A DNA stretch of 64,000 nucleotides from contig JABLXA010000008.1 of NCBI GenBank assembly GCA_013178415.1, positions 124,001-188,000 of the forward strand, read 5' to 3'. The notes below the pieces were generated by a model. It worked only from the letters and a program-made list of their open reading frames with translations, ran no database searches and was not told the DNA's origin. The stretch is from Bacillota bacterium. Its GTDB lineage: Bacteria > Bacillota > SHA-98 > Ch115. Both the position numbers and the translations under genes were made by a program. Below, one piece after another: positions 8,581 through 16,988 of this stretch. The stretch's first letter is position 1. Each line of letters opens with the position of its first letter.

Positions 8581-8611
8581 CGAGGAACGCGTGATGCACA
8601 GCATGAGATTT

Positions 8612-8797
8612 TTAACTCATCTGCAGTATTGGAGCATCCTTGAGTATCGCTCTTGCTATCGCTATCCTCTGTCTTTGTCCCCCCGAGAGTTTGGCTCCCC
8701 TTTCGCCCACTAATGTGTTATACCCTTCGGGTACCGAAAGGCTGAGTCCATCCAGAGCTTTCTGACTATTCTGGTAGGAGATAACCGGGGACGTGAC
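8612..8797 (-). pseudogene. Remnant of an ABC exporter ATPase with internal deletion
   Basis: A short piece that joins the strand before Walker A ([18 protein letters not shown]) directly to the signature region ([28 protein letters not shown]). The Walker A and Q-loop segments that normally lie between are missing, and the frame stops after APILQM, where Walker B should follow. It derives from an MsbA/LmrA-type exporter ATPase and cannot be functional. It lies next to another remnant on the same strand. Confidence 0.7.
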
Positions 8798-8807
8798 GGT
8801 TGCTGGC

Positions 8808-9095
8808 TCATGCCTGCCGCAGACGCTGGCGCGCCTCAAAGCTGGCCCCGTCTTTTCTGAATAGCCACAACGCCGAAGAATACAGCCACGCTGCGCTTTC
8901 TTCGTCGGGGAATGCCTGCAGCAAAGCCTCCACAGGCTCTGATTCACCCATGAATACCAGCCATGTGAGCAGAGTGAAACGGATCCCCTGATTATCAGCA
9001 GGGTTTAATTTAAGTAGTTCCTGTAGATGCCATATGGCTTCTTCCCATTGACCTACCCGCCACAGTGCCGCCGCCAGGCCCGCCCTGGCGCGCAT
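8808..9095 (-). pseudogene. Remnant of a tetratricopeptide-repeat protein
   Basis: About 90 residues with the pattern [30 protein letters not shown] and a following [14 protein letters not shown] segment. This matches TPR proteins often found with SEC-C motifs, in which LNPxDNQGxR is distinctive. Both ends of the parent protein are missing and the frame runs into the ABC remnant region. It is most likely a fragment left by deletion. Confidence 0.55.
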
Positions 9096-9211
9096 AAATC
9101 CATTCTATTCTTCCAAATTCAGCAACTGCAAACCATATATCTATTATCTGATACAGTAAGCTGTTCCCATCCATCTGTCAAGCCGTTGCCTTTCCTAGTG
9201 TTTAATGCTGA

Positions 9212-9240
9212 TTGAGGCTTCTGCATAAATGTGGTAAACT
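9212..9240 (+). promoter_or_regulatory. Possible sigma-A-type promoter for the Rpn-like gene
   Basis: TTGAGG (9212-9217) and TAAACT (9235-9240) are separated by 17 bp, upstream of the ribosome binding site GGGAGG near 9258. Spacing is ideal and the boxes are moderately good. Confidence 0.4.
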
Positions 9241-9270
9241 AAGGTTAAAACCAGGTTGGGAGGGACTGAT

Positions 9271-9932
9271 TTGCTCGATCATGCGGGACAGAAATACGAT
9301 GTAACCATCAAGAATTTATTCTCAGGCAGCGAGGAAGGATTAATAGAGTATTTTGGTGGGATAACTCTGGAAGATGTCCAGCCTCTCAATGTGGAGTTTA
9401 ACCGGATCGAGATGAAGTCCTCTGACCTGGTTGTGAGGGGCTTAAGTGGAAATGAACCTGCCATTTGTCATATGGAGTTTCAAACGACAGACGACCCAAA
9501 AATGCAGGTGAGGATGCTCCGGTATGCGACTGAAATCTATGACTCATACGGGGACTTTCCGTATCAGATTTGTTTGAGGAAAAACAGAAGACTCTGGTCA
9601 TGGCGGAGATTTTCGCTGGGTTGGCATTTGGCAAGGCGATTATCGAGAGGATCTTCAAGGAGGTTATGAATATGTTTGACATCAGGCAATCTGCCGGATA
9701 TCAATTGATCCTGGAAGAGGGTATAGAGAAGGGTATAGAAAAGGGTATAGAGAAAGGCAAGAAGGAATTTGCCATAGACATGGTAACTAGATTACTTCGT
9801 AAGAAGTTTAAGAAGCTTCCGTCCGAATACCTTGAGAAGATCAAATCTCAGGACGTGCTTACCCTTGAGACGGTTGCAGAGAACATATTCGAGATCGAGA
9901 AGCTAGAAGACCTCGACCAGTACTTGTCTTGA
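9271..9932 (+). pseudogene. Rpn/PD-(D/E)XK nuclease family protein, broken by deletion and frameshift
   Basis: The first part (TTG start at 9271, GGGAGG seven bases before) reads as the N-terminus of a recombination-promoting nuclease/putative transposase: YDVTIKNLF, VEFNRIE and HMEFQTTDDPKMQVRMLRYA. It goes out of frame near 9570. The C-terminal part continues in another frame (FEEKQKTLVMAEIFAGLAFG) with the typical EKGIEKGIEKGKKEF linker and the C-terminal helix. Much of the middle, about 100 residues in relatives, is absent, so a deletion plus frameshift joined the two parts. Confidence 0.7.
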
Positions 9933-9958
9933 TGCTGCGCCATAGACGTGGGGGATAT

Positions 9959-9987
9959 GCCCCGGGGTAACCCGGGGCTTCTGTTTC
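9959..9987 (+). terminator. Rho-independent terminator
   Basis: A perfect 8-bp stem GCCCCGGG / CCCGGGGC with a GTAA loop (9959-9978) is followed by TTCTGTTTC. It ends the Rpn-like remnant and lies before the convergent glycosidase gene. Confidence 0.65.
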
Positions 9988-10044
9988 AATGACGAATTCA
10001 CAAGACGCTCACGCCAGCCCGGCTGTGATGGATGAATCGCTACA

Positions 10045-12096
10045 TCATTCAAACACCACTGCCTCGAATAATTCCAATTTTGGCACATCAAAGGCGATGC
10101 GCCCATTATGCTCGCTGATGGATACCGGACTATCCAGGACCAAAAGGCGAGCACTGCTGACTTGAACCGGTAATGCTACCTCGACATGAATATCATGAAT
10201 TGGAATTGGATCATTGTAAGCTGTCCCGCGATTCCCGGAAAAGTTCACAAGATGCAGAACATATCTGGCGTCATTCCCGTCCTGCTGCCTCTGGTGAATA
10301 GTAACTTCCACATGGGGAGGCGCATTGGTGACTATCTGCCTGCGACCGGATCTATTCACCCTGTCAATGGCAGTAACCAGTAACTTCGAGTGTTCCACCA
10401 GGCCGTGTCGGTAGTATAGCCGGTCAGGTTTCCAGGGTATATAAGCTACGCGGCCTTTCCCATATCTTCCCCAGATGATACCGGGCCTCTCGGTCTCAAG
10501 ATCCGGATAGCATTTCTCTGGTGGCCCATAGCGCTGTGGTGGTATGAGCCGGAGCGAACTCTCTGCTCCATCTTTGGCCTTTACATACAGGTAGCCCTCA
10601 TCAAGCAATATCAACCTCGTATCCTCGAAGCCCGGTAATTCACATTCTCCGACCCTGAAGTAAGCTGACCGCATGCTCTCCTTCTTGAATTCGACCCTTT
10701 CGACAGGGAGGGATTTCAGAGCGAAACCAGAACGCTCCGCACCTGTTTCATCAAATAATGCAGTCTCATAGGTCGCAACGAGCCCCCCGCCTTCCTCAAC
10801 ATATCTATCAAGAAGCGCGGCCTGCTCATTAGATAAACAGGCTACATTTGGAAGCACCATGACATCATAACGCCGGACCAATTCATCGATATCTCTCTCG
10901 TTGATGAGAGGCTCGCTGATGATATCAAAGGGTATGTGGTTTTCAGCGAGGATCTGGTATGCTCCCCTGAAGCAGTGTAAGTACCTCTTACCTTCGCGGC
11001 GGGCATAATATTCAGAAGTGGTACTGGAATTGAGGAGACCCACCCTGGCTATTGATCGAAGACCAGCATAGTCATCCTCATGATTTGCGTGGTAGTTGAA
11101 GAGTTTTCTCACAATGGGGTAACCCTTTTGATCTTCTTGATCCAATGTGCCGAGGACATAGAAGTCGAGACTGGCGCCATTTGCCAGTTGTTGAGCCAGG
11201 CGTAGCCCAAGGCAGCCCTCTGATTCTGCCGCGAATCTGTAAGGAATATCAATGAAATACACGACGGCACTGCTATAATTTTTGCCCTTTCCAATAGCAT
11301 GGGCCCACTTTGCCTGTTCTCCTGACCAGTATGCCCATTCTGGAAGCTCCCTGTCGACTGCACGGTTCACTTCCATGCGGATCACATCAGTGTCATCCAG
11401 TCGCATCATGGTCACTATATCGGGCTTTGCCTCTTTGACCGTACGATAGATCTCACGGGCGACTTCATCTACAGTCTTATGCTTGAATGTTATGTATTCT
11501 CGATATACGGGATCATCCCAATTCTCTACCTGCGGCAATTCCTTCCCGAACATTTCCCTGAATCTCGCCTTGCAGTTAGGGCACTGACAAATTCCATGAT
11601 AATTCCCACTATAGTCATATACTTGATATCCGAACATGTTGAAGAAGATTCCATCAAGATCATATTTGCCAAGGGCTTCCTTGAGAATCTCATGGGAATA
11701 CTCCCTGTACCACCCACCATTTATACAGGTGTGATACAGGCCATTATATACCACAGGCCGGCCGTCTACCCCTACCCAGAACCAGTTAGGGTGCGCCTCA
11801 TATACTTCCCTGTGGCATTTGCTCAAGTCAAAACGTCCCACTACCTTTATCCCATTTCGGTGGGCAGCCTCAAGCACCGCGCCTACCATGTCAGCTCCAT
11901 CTTTGAGAAAATCATCCCTGTGATGAAGCGGGAGCTCAGTAGGGTAGAAAGCTACTATGCCACCAACATTGAGCAGCAGGACATTCGCGTTGAAGGATTT
12001 AAGCTGATCTACCAACCTCTCGGGATCAAGATTACAGTCAATCTCGCGCAGGTTCGTTTGAATCATCCTATAGGGTCTCTGCCACCAATTACCCAC
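10045..12096 (-). CDS. Putative glycoside hydrolase with beta-galactosidase trimerisation-like domain
   Basis: A 683-residue cytoplasmic protein without signal peptide. The N-terminal half is a TIM barrel resembling hypothetical glycosyl hydrolase family 6 (GHL6), with GIKVVGRFDLSK, the DLDGIFFNMFG strand and a cysteine pair in CQCPNCKARF that may bind metal. The middle (about 370-480) resembles the glutamine-amidotransferase-like trimerisation domain of GH42 enzymes, with VMLPNVACLS and YVEEGGGLVATYETALFDE. The C-terminus is beta-rich. The GTG start has GGGGGAGAG seven bases before it. It ends a minus-strand cluster with two hydroxyacid dehydrogenases and a GntR regulator. A role on a plant or uronic oligosaccharide is a guess. 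Confidence 0.75.
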   Translation of the reverse strand: MGNWWQRPYRMIQTNLREIDCNLDPERLVDQLKSFNANVLLLNVGGIVAFYPTELPLHHRDDFLKDGADMVGAVLEAAHRNGIKVVGRFDLSKCHREVYEAHPNWFWVGVDGRPVVYNGLYHTCINGGWYREYSHEILKEALGKYDLDGIFFNMFGYQVYDYSGNYHGICQCPNCKARFREMFGKELPQVENWDDPVYREYITFKHKTVDEVAREIYRTVKEAKPDIVTMMRLDDTDVIRMEVNRAVDRELPEWAYWSGEQAKWAHAIGKGKNYSSAVVYFIDIPYRFAAESEGCLGLRLAQQLANGASLDFYVLGTLDQEDQKGYPIVRKLFNYHANHEDDYAGLRSIARVGLLNSSTTSEYYARREGKRYLHCFRGAYQILAENHIPFDIISEPLINERDIDELVRRYDVMVLPNVACLSNEQAALLDRYVEEGGGLVATYETALFDETGAERSGFALKSLPVERVEFKKESMRSAYFRVGECELPGFEDTRLILLDEGYLYVKAKDGAESSLRLIPPQRYGPPEKCYPDLETERPGIIWGRYGKGRVAYIPWKPDRLYYRHGLVEHSKLLVTAIDRVNRSGRRQIVTNAPPHVEVTIHQRQQDGNDARYVLHLVNFSGNRGTAYNDPIPIHDIHVEVALPVQVSSARLLVLDSPVSISEHNGRIAFDVPKLELFEAVVFE

Positions 12097-12179
12097 TAAT
12101 AATCTCTCCCCCTTGTCATCAGAATGCTCCTATCGATTGAACTCATACTTGCCGATTGGTGTGGAAAGGAACATCATCC

Positions 12180-13196
12180 TTAATACCCGGCCTGTATATT
12201 CGCCAGGTGGATGAGAGGCTTCCCCCCCAGGAGATTATGCAGGTTCTTCCCTACTGTCTCGATGGCCCTAATCCTGGATTCCCTTGTGGCCCCACTGTAA
12301 TGCGGTGTCATTATTACGTTATAGTCATGAATAGGCCATTTAGTGGGGTAACCAGAGGTTCTTCCCTCTTCCTCCGCGCACCAGACATCAAGGGCCGCCC
12401 CTGCAAGTTTCCCGCTCTTAAGCGCATCATACAGCGCCTCTTCTTCTACTATGGGGCCACGCGAGATATTCACCAGATAGGAACCCTGCATCATCTTGTC
12501 AAAGGCCTGCTTACCGATGAGCCCCCTGGTTTCGTGGGTTAGGGGAAGGCTGAGAACGATGTACCTGGAACTTGAAAGGACGTAATCCATATTATCCATC
12601 TCTCCGAGGAATTCGAGCCCGAACTCTTCCTTGTCTTCAGGTTTAGGCGTCCTCTGAAGGGCCATGATTTTCATACCGAATGTCCTGGCCCGCCTGGCTA
12701 TTTCCTTACCAATTGCACCAAGGCTTATTATCCCGAGTGTGCTGTTGAAGAGTTCCCCGCCAAGAGCGCCCTGCATTCTCCCCGAACGGTAGGCATGCGA
12801 CCAGTCTCCGTGATATGCGAGGGCCTCATGGAGTTTGAAAACCCTTCGTGAGAGTGCGATCATGGCCATTATCACGAATTCAGAAATGTTTATGGCCGCG
12901 GGATCCGCCTTTGCTACAGGTATGCCCCTCCTGGCGAGCTCTGCTTGAAGGTTATTCTGAAGCACAAAATCAATGCCATGTCCCAGAGCATGGACGAGTT
13001 TCAGGTTACTTGCCGCATCTAGCAAATCGCGTGAAAGGCCTCCCACAATCACGTCACAGTTACGGGCAGCGGTGAGCATGTCTTCTTTTGACTCACCAGG
13101 CAAGATGATTTCGCATTCCTCAGGGAAGCCTTCCTTTATCACACCAAGTTCCACATCTGTGGGTTTCCAGGTGAGCAGGACACGTAGTTTACCCAA
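12180..13196 (-). CDS. D-isomer specific 2-hydroxyacid dehydrogenase
   Basis: A 338-residue dehydrogenase of the phosphoglycerate/glyoxylate reductase family, reducing a 2-oxoacid with NAD(P)H. The nucleotide-binding segment reads LGIISLGAIGKEIARR, so the first Gly of the usual GxGxxG is a Ser. The catalytic Arg is in NISRGPIVEEEAL and the His in TPHYSGAT. The start is a TTG with GGGAGTGATG upstream. It lies 83 bp upstream of the glycosidase in the same direction and probably shares its transcript. The changed glycine may alter cofactor preference. Confidence 0.88.
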   Translation of the reverse strand: MGKLRVLLTWKPTDVELGVIKEGFPEECEIILPGESKEDMLTAARNCDVIVGGLSRDLLDAASNLKLVHALGHGIDFVLQNNLQAELARRGIPVAKADPAAINISEFVIMAMIALSRRVFKLHEALAYHGDWSHAYRSGRMQGALGGELFNSTLGIISLGAIGKEIARRARTFGMKIMALQRTPKPEDKEEFGLEFLGEMDNMDYVLSSSRYIVLSLPLTHETRGLIGKQAFDKMMQGSYLVNISRGPIVEEEALYDALKSGKLAGAALDVWCAEEEGRTSGYPTKWPIHDYNVIMTPHYSGATRESRIRAIETVGKNLHNLLGGKPLIHLANIQAGY

Positions 13197-13298
13197 TGTT
13201 CATCACTCCCAATCTCTAACAACTTGATTGTCTATGTCTCAAGCGGCTATGCCATCGGGACAAGCAGAATCTGATCACCTTTTCGATCAGGAGGCCAA

Positions 13299-13690
13299 TC
13301 AACTCTTGAGACCACTGGTAGCCAGTCCCTGTACGAAATATCGCTGGAATATCAAGAAGACGGCTAGCACTGGTAGGATGGCAACCGTTGAAGCTGCCAT
13401 TAGCAGGAGCTGCTTCATCAGACCCTTATAGCCTGGGTGTTCGTATACAGGTAGGTCCCAGTTATCCTTCCACACTGAAATATGCCCCTCGTAGGGAGCG
13501 AATAGGGCTTCGGAGTCCTTAGTTGTAAAGAACTTGATATATTCCCATGCTTCGTCCGGCATGCGTGTCCGTGCGCTCACCATGAACTTATTGTCGGCGA
13601 TGTATGTGCTGCGGTACACCTTCTTGGGCATAACTGCCACATTGAAATTAAGATTCGGAGCAGCCCGGCGGTACCGGCTGATGTGACCAC
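13299..13690 (-). pseudogene. Scar of a sugar ABC transporter: binding protein fused to permease by deletion
   Basis: The first part is the C-terminal region of an extracellular sugar-binding protein ([33 protein letters not shown]) and continues in frame upstream to about 13690. It then changes without a stop into the last 35 residues of a MalG-type permease ([25 protein letters not shown], then [11 protein letters not shown]). The rest of the binding protein, any first permease and most of the second permease are gone, so a deletion of probably more than 1.5 kb fused the two ends. The flanking catabolic genes seem to have lost their own importer. Confidence 0.8.
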
Positions 13691-13818
13691 CATATATTTA
13701 AATCTGTCGAGTCGTCGAAATCCCCTTAAGATTAAGACATCTATCAATCCCCCTCCTCTATGAAGCCATTAGAAGCGCCTCCTTGACTCCTAGCAATATA
13801 AATAGAGATGTGGCATGA

Positions 13819-14712
13819 TTAAGGGTTACCCTGATTCTGTAGCAGGAATATTTCGTAGGCCCGCATTATGGCCTGAGTACCCTCCTTCCCCAGTCCCAGC
13901 TTCTCGACGAGCCTGAACATCTGCTGAACGATTGCCGTTCCCGGAAGGGGGAAATTGATGGCATCTGCTTGTTTCTGGGCATTTCGAAGGTCCTTTTGCT
14001 GCCAGGCGACGGAGAATCCCGGCTCAAAATCACCTTTTAGGATCCTGGGCCCCAGGTTACTCAGCATCCATGATCCGGCTGCTCCGCTGCTGACGACATC
14101 CAAAACGGTAGCGAGATCAAGCCCGCAGGCCTTTGCGAAGCCCAGCCCTTCTCCAAGAGCAAGTAAGTTCAAACCACATATGATCTGGTTGCAGAGCTTC
14201 AACATCTGGCCCATCCCCGACGACCCTGCCCAGACAATCTTACTGCCCAGGACACTTAATATGGGCCTGCACTTTTCAAGGACATCCTTCTTGCCCCCGA
14301 CCATAATGGTAAGCCTTGCCTCGCGGGCGCCGACGTCACCTCCACTCACAGGGGCATCCAGCATGTCCACACCGACCTGGGCTGCCTTTTCTGCCAGTTC
14401 CTGCGCGACTTTAGGGAGAATCGAGGTCATATCAATTATTATCTGGCCCGGGCGGGAGCCAGCCAGGATCCCATCCTCTGATAGCATGAGAGATTTGACA
14501 TCAGGGGAGTCACCCACGATGGTGATTATCACATCCGACCCCTGGGCAAGATCCCGAGGCGACTTTGCCTGTTTCGCGCCTAATTCCGCCAACGGGGCAG
14601 CCTGTTCCGGCCGTCGCGCAAATACAGTCATCGGATAACCTGCCTTTATCAGGTTGGCACACATGGGCCCGCCCATTGTACCCAGGCCTATGAATCCAAT
14701 TCTTTCCGGCAT
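13819..14712 (-). CDS. 3-hydroxyisobutyrate/tartronate semialdehyde reductase family dehydrogenase
   Basis: A beta-hydroxyacid dehydrogenase of about 297 residues. The NAD(P) motif GFIGLGTMGGPM is at the N-terminus, the substrate-binding DAPVSGGDVGA segment follows, and the catalytic Lys is in MLKLCNQ. Members reduce tartronate semialdehyde to glycerate or oxidise 3-hydroxyisobutyrate. The ATG at 14712 is chosen because GAGGAGGATTAGT precedes it; a start 30 bases earlier lacks such a site. With the neighbouring 2-hydroxyacid dehydrogenase and GntR regulator it suggests degradation of a hydroxy- or sugar acid. Confidence 0.9.
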   Translation of the reverse strand: MPERIGFIGLGTMGGPMCANLIKAGYPMTVFARRPEQAAPLAELGAKQAKSPRDLAQGSDVIITIVGDSPDVKSLMLSEDGILAGSRPGQIIIDMTSILPKVAQELAEKAAQVGVDMLDAPVSGGDVGAREARLTIMVGGKKDVLEKCRPILSVLGSKIVWAGSSGMGQMLKLCNQIICGLNLLALGEGLGFAKACGLDLATVLDVVSSGAAGSWMLSNLGPRILKGDFEPGFSVAWQQKDLRNAQKQADAINFPLPGTAIVQQMFRLVEKLGLGKEGTQAIMRAYEIFLLQNQGNP

Positions 14713-14787
14713 ACTAATCCTCCTCAATCCTTGGCTCTTCATCCTGTCTGAGGCCAGCCATGGTTTCCTGCTCGTGAGCCACCATCT

Positions 14788-15516
14788 TCAGGCTTGCGGT
14801 GGCTGATCAGATAGGAAGTTCTTATAGATGGCTTCGATATGCTGCTTCATTATAGTTTGGGCCTGATGCTCATCCTGAGCTTCGATGGCAGCCAGTACAT
14901 CCTGGTGTTGCTTCTGATACAATAACCTCTTAGACTCATCTTCCAGATCCCTTTCCTTGAAGGTTCGCCAGGAAGGCATCTTCATCTGGTTGTGTAACTG
15001 GCGTACCATGTCTTCTATCACCCTGTTCTTGCTGCTAGCGGCGATCATCTCATGGAACTTGGAGTCCAGGTCTATAGCTGATTGACCTTTCGAGGTTGCG
15101 GCTTTATGCTCTTCCATAATGGAATATAGCTGCTCAAGATCCGTGTTTTCACGCCGGAGAGCCGCCAGACGGGCTGCCTCAGGTTCAACGACAGAACGCA
15201 CCTCGAGGATATCAAGGGGATTTTGCTCTGACAGCAGGTCGATGAGCGCCATGACGCGCTTCATGAATGTGGTCTGGCCTGCATTCTCGCTGATGTAATT
15301 GCCATATCCTGTCCTGCTCGCCACCAACCCCACAAGTTTGAGAGAAGCCAGAGCCTCGCGGACGCTAGCCCTGCTGACGTTGAATACTTTTGCCATTTCC
15401 TCCTCTGTGGGCAGGCGCTCCCCCGGACGCAGTTCGCCCCGGTATACGGAGTCTATGATCTGATCGAGGATCAGCATATACGTGGGCGGAGATTGCACTG
15501 CTACAAATTGCGGCAT
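14788..15516 (-). CDS. GntR family regulator, FadR/FCD subfamily
   Basis: A 242-residue regulator with an N-terminal winged helix (GERLPTEEEMAKVFNVSRAS, then VREALASLKLVGLV) and a C-terminal all-helical FCD domain with conserved Asp/His ligand positions (DLDSKFHEMI). Such proteins respond to small carboxylic acids. It heads the minus-strand cluster, and a TTGT-N3-ACAA palindrome matching the FadR-type operator pattern lies about 30 bp before its start, suggesting autoregulation and control of the downstream dehydrogenases. Confidence 0.9.
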   Translation of the reverse strand: MPQFVAVQSPPTYMLILDQIIDSVYRGELRPGERLPTEEEMAKVFNVSRASVREALASLKLVGLVASRTGYGNYISENAGQTTFMKRVMALIDLLSEQNPLDILEVRSVVEPEAARLAALRRENTDLEQLYSIMEEHKAATSKGQSAIDLDSKFHEMIAASSKNRVIEDMVRQLHNQMKMPSWRTFKERDLEDESKRLLYQKQHQDVLAAIEAQDEHQAQTIMKQHIEAIYKNFLSDQPPQA

Positions 15517-15547
15517 GTCGGGTCATCATCCTTATCGATTAGATAGA

Positions 15548-15558
15548 TTGTCATACAA
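15548..15558. promoter_or_regulatory. Likely GntR/FadR-type operator
   Basis: The sequence TTGTCATACAA fits the FadR-subfamily pattern TnGTnnnACnA as a near-perfect palindrome and lies about 32 bp upstream of the GntR gene. The rest of the 15559-15852 spacer shows no other clear feature. Confidence 0.5.
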
Positions 15559-15852
15559 ACTGGTTGTTCTATATACTGTCTATTCTACATTCTGTTACGA
15601 ATTCCTCCTGACATGGGGAATTCTTGTGACAGGAAAATAGCGCCGATAGATTCGTGGCATTGGGCTGTATTTTGCCATCCTCTCAGCATTTCGGACAGGA
15701 TGACACTCTATGGTCTCTCAATTCAGACCTGGCTTTTGAACCCGCCAGTCGACCCGGTATATTTGTGTTATGAGTTTCAGGAATATCTCTCGGAATCGGA
15801 GCCAAACTAACTCTGTGTGCAGAATTCATTTGAAATAAGGGGGTGTCATGAT

Positions 15853-16050
15853 TTGGCCAGGTTGAGCCAGAGGGAGCTGTTCATGCTGCAGGATAACATT
15901 GCCAATGAACAGATGCTGATCAACAAATTTGGATTCTATGCCCAGCAGGTGAAGGATCCTGAAATCAAGCAGACCCTGCAGAATATCCAGAGAACACACC
16001 AGCAGCACTTCGATATGCTATCCAGACAATTGCAGGCAGGGCTGCAGTAG
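15853..16050 (+). CDS. CotF-like spore coat family small protein
   Basis: A helical protein of about 65 residues starting LSQRELFMLQDNIANEQMLI and ending with HQQHFDMLSRQLQ, typical of the ferritin-like CotF family found in sporulating Firmicutes. The TTG at 15853 is preferred because AAGGGGGTG lies about seven bases upstream; a GTG at 15817 is an alternative without a good site. It is followed by a second CotF-type gene. These proteins are thought to be spore coat or spore-associated proteins. Confidence 0.7.
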   Translation: MARLSQRELFMLQDNIANEQMLINKFGFYAQQVKDPEIKQTLQNIQRTHQQHFDMLSRQLQAGLQ

Positions 16051-16133
16051 CAAGAGTTGAGAAATTCCATGGCCCATGGTCTGGGACGCGGATTCCGCGT
16101 TCTTCCAGAATTGATATTTCAGGAGGTGGGAAT

Positions 16134-16388
16134 ATGCCTGGATTTGATGACAAGATGATGACAACCGATTGCCTTACAAGTCAGAAATTCATCTCAGGGT
16201 CATATAACATGGCGGCAGAGGAAGCCGCTTCACCCGACCTAAAGAGAGTCTTTCTGGATATCCATAGGCAAGAGCAGGATGCGCAGAGCATGCTGTTCAA
16301 CCTTATGACAAAGCGTAACTGGTACAACGTCCCTGCGGCGGATCCTCAATCCATCAATAACGCTCTGAATATGTTAAGGCAGATGTAG
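16134..16388 (+). CDS. CotF family spore coat protein
   Basis: An 84-residue protein with the CotF pattern: MMTTDCLTSQKFISGSYN, then DLKRVFLDIHRQEQDAQSML and a C-terminal NWYNVPAADPQ segment. It forms a two-gene unit with the shorter paralogue upstream. AGGAGGTGGG lies immediately before the ATG region. Its presence supports an endospore-forming host. Confidence 0.88.
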   Translation: MPGFDDKMMTTDCLTSQKFISGSYNMAAEEAASPDLKRVFLDIHRQEQDAQSMLFNLMTKRNWYNVPAADPQSINNALNMLRQM

Positions 16389-16430
16389 GAGACAAGGAAC
16401 AAGGCCAAACACGAGAAAAGAGCATATGCA

Positions 16431-16474
16431 AAAAGGCAGCGCCAGACCCGAATATGGGCTGGCGTGCCTTTTCT
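16431..16474. terminator. Bidirectional rho-independent terminator
   Basis: AAAAGGCAGCGCCAGACCC pairs with GGGCTGGCGTGCCTTTT across a GAATAT loop, with only single-base bulges. The flanking A-run and T-run let it stop both the coat-protein transcript on the plus strand and the HicBA transcript on the minus strand. Confidence 0.8.
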
Positions 16475-16668
16475 CCAATTACTCTTAACGCACTCCTGAC
16501 CCGAGATATTCCGGAATATGCCTGGCGAGGTATCATCGATCTCTGTATGTCTTGGGACAGGCTGCTTCTGTCCGGTAGCAGGTTAATATAGATATCATGG
16601 CGTGCGCCGTGACGGTATAATATGCATCCTTGGCTGGTTATTCGACGAATTAGGGCATCGCGATTCAT
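16440..16668 (-). pseudogene. hicA: HicA-type mRNA interferase toxin, frameshifted
   Basis: The start reads as HicA (MNRDALIRRITSQGCILYRH, then GARHDIYINLLPD), including the His of the double-stranded RNA-binding-like fold. Near 16575 the frame is lost; the family sequence QKQPVPRHTEIDD continues one frame away, which fits loss of a single base. The remaining frame reads into unrelated residues through the terminator. The toxin is therefore probably inactive unless the slip is bypassed. Its start overlaps the hicB stop by 4 bp. Confidence 0.7.
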
Positions 16669-16856
16669 ATCGAAATCTCTTTCGTTTGATAATCTTCCGG
16701 CACCTCATCCATAACCATCAGTTTATAAGCATCTTTAAGGTTTTCCTCTAATTCCTCTAACGTTTCTCCCTGGGTCATTATTTCCGGATACTCAAGTAAC
16801 TTTCCCAGCCAGAATCGCTCACCTTTCCAATAGATCATAGTGAACCGCTTTTGCAT
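16665..16856 (-). CDS. hicB: HicB-type antitoxin
   Basis: A 63-residue HicB-like protein: FTMIYWKGERFWLGKLLEYP followed by TQGETLEELEENLKDAY, the core partial RNase H-like fold of the family. It lacks an extra C-terminal DNA-binding domain, as do many short HicB proteins. GAGGTGGAG precedes the ATG. It is coupled to the frameshifted hicA just downstream, so it may now be an orphan antitoxin. Confidence 0.8.
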   Translation of the reverse strand: MQKRFTMIYWKGERFWLGKLLEYPEIMTQGETLEELEENLKDAYKLMVMDEVPEDYQTKEISI

Positions 16857-16988
16857 CTTGTCTCCACCTCTTCATAACCCCATGGAGTTAAATTCGATAG
16901 TTTTCTCTAGCTTCCAATCTGGCCTAGTCTTATGTTACATCAATCGGCAAATAATGTCTACTATTGGAAATAACCAAATAGGCCGCGC

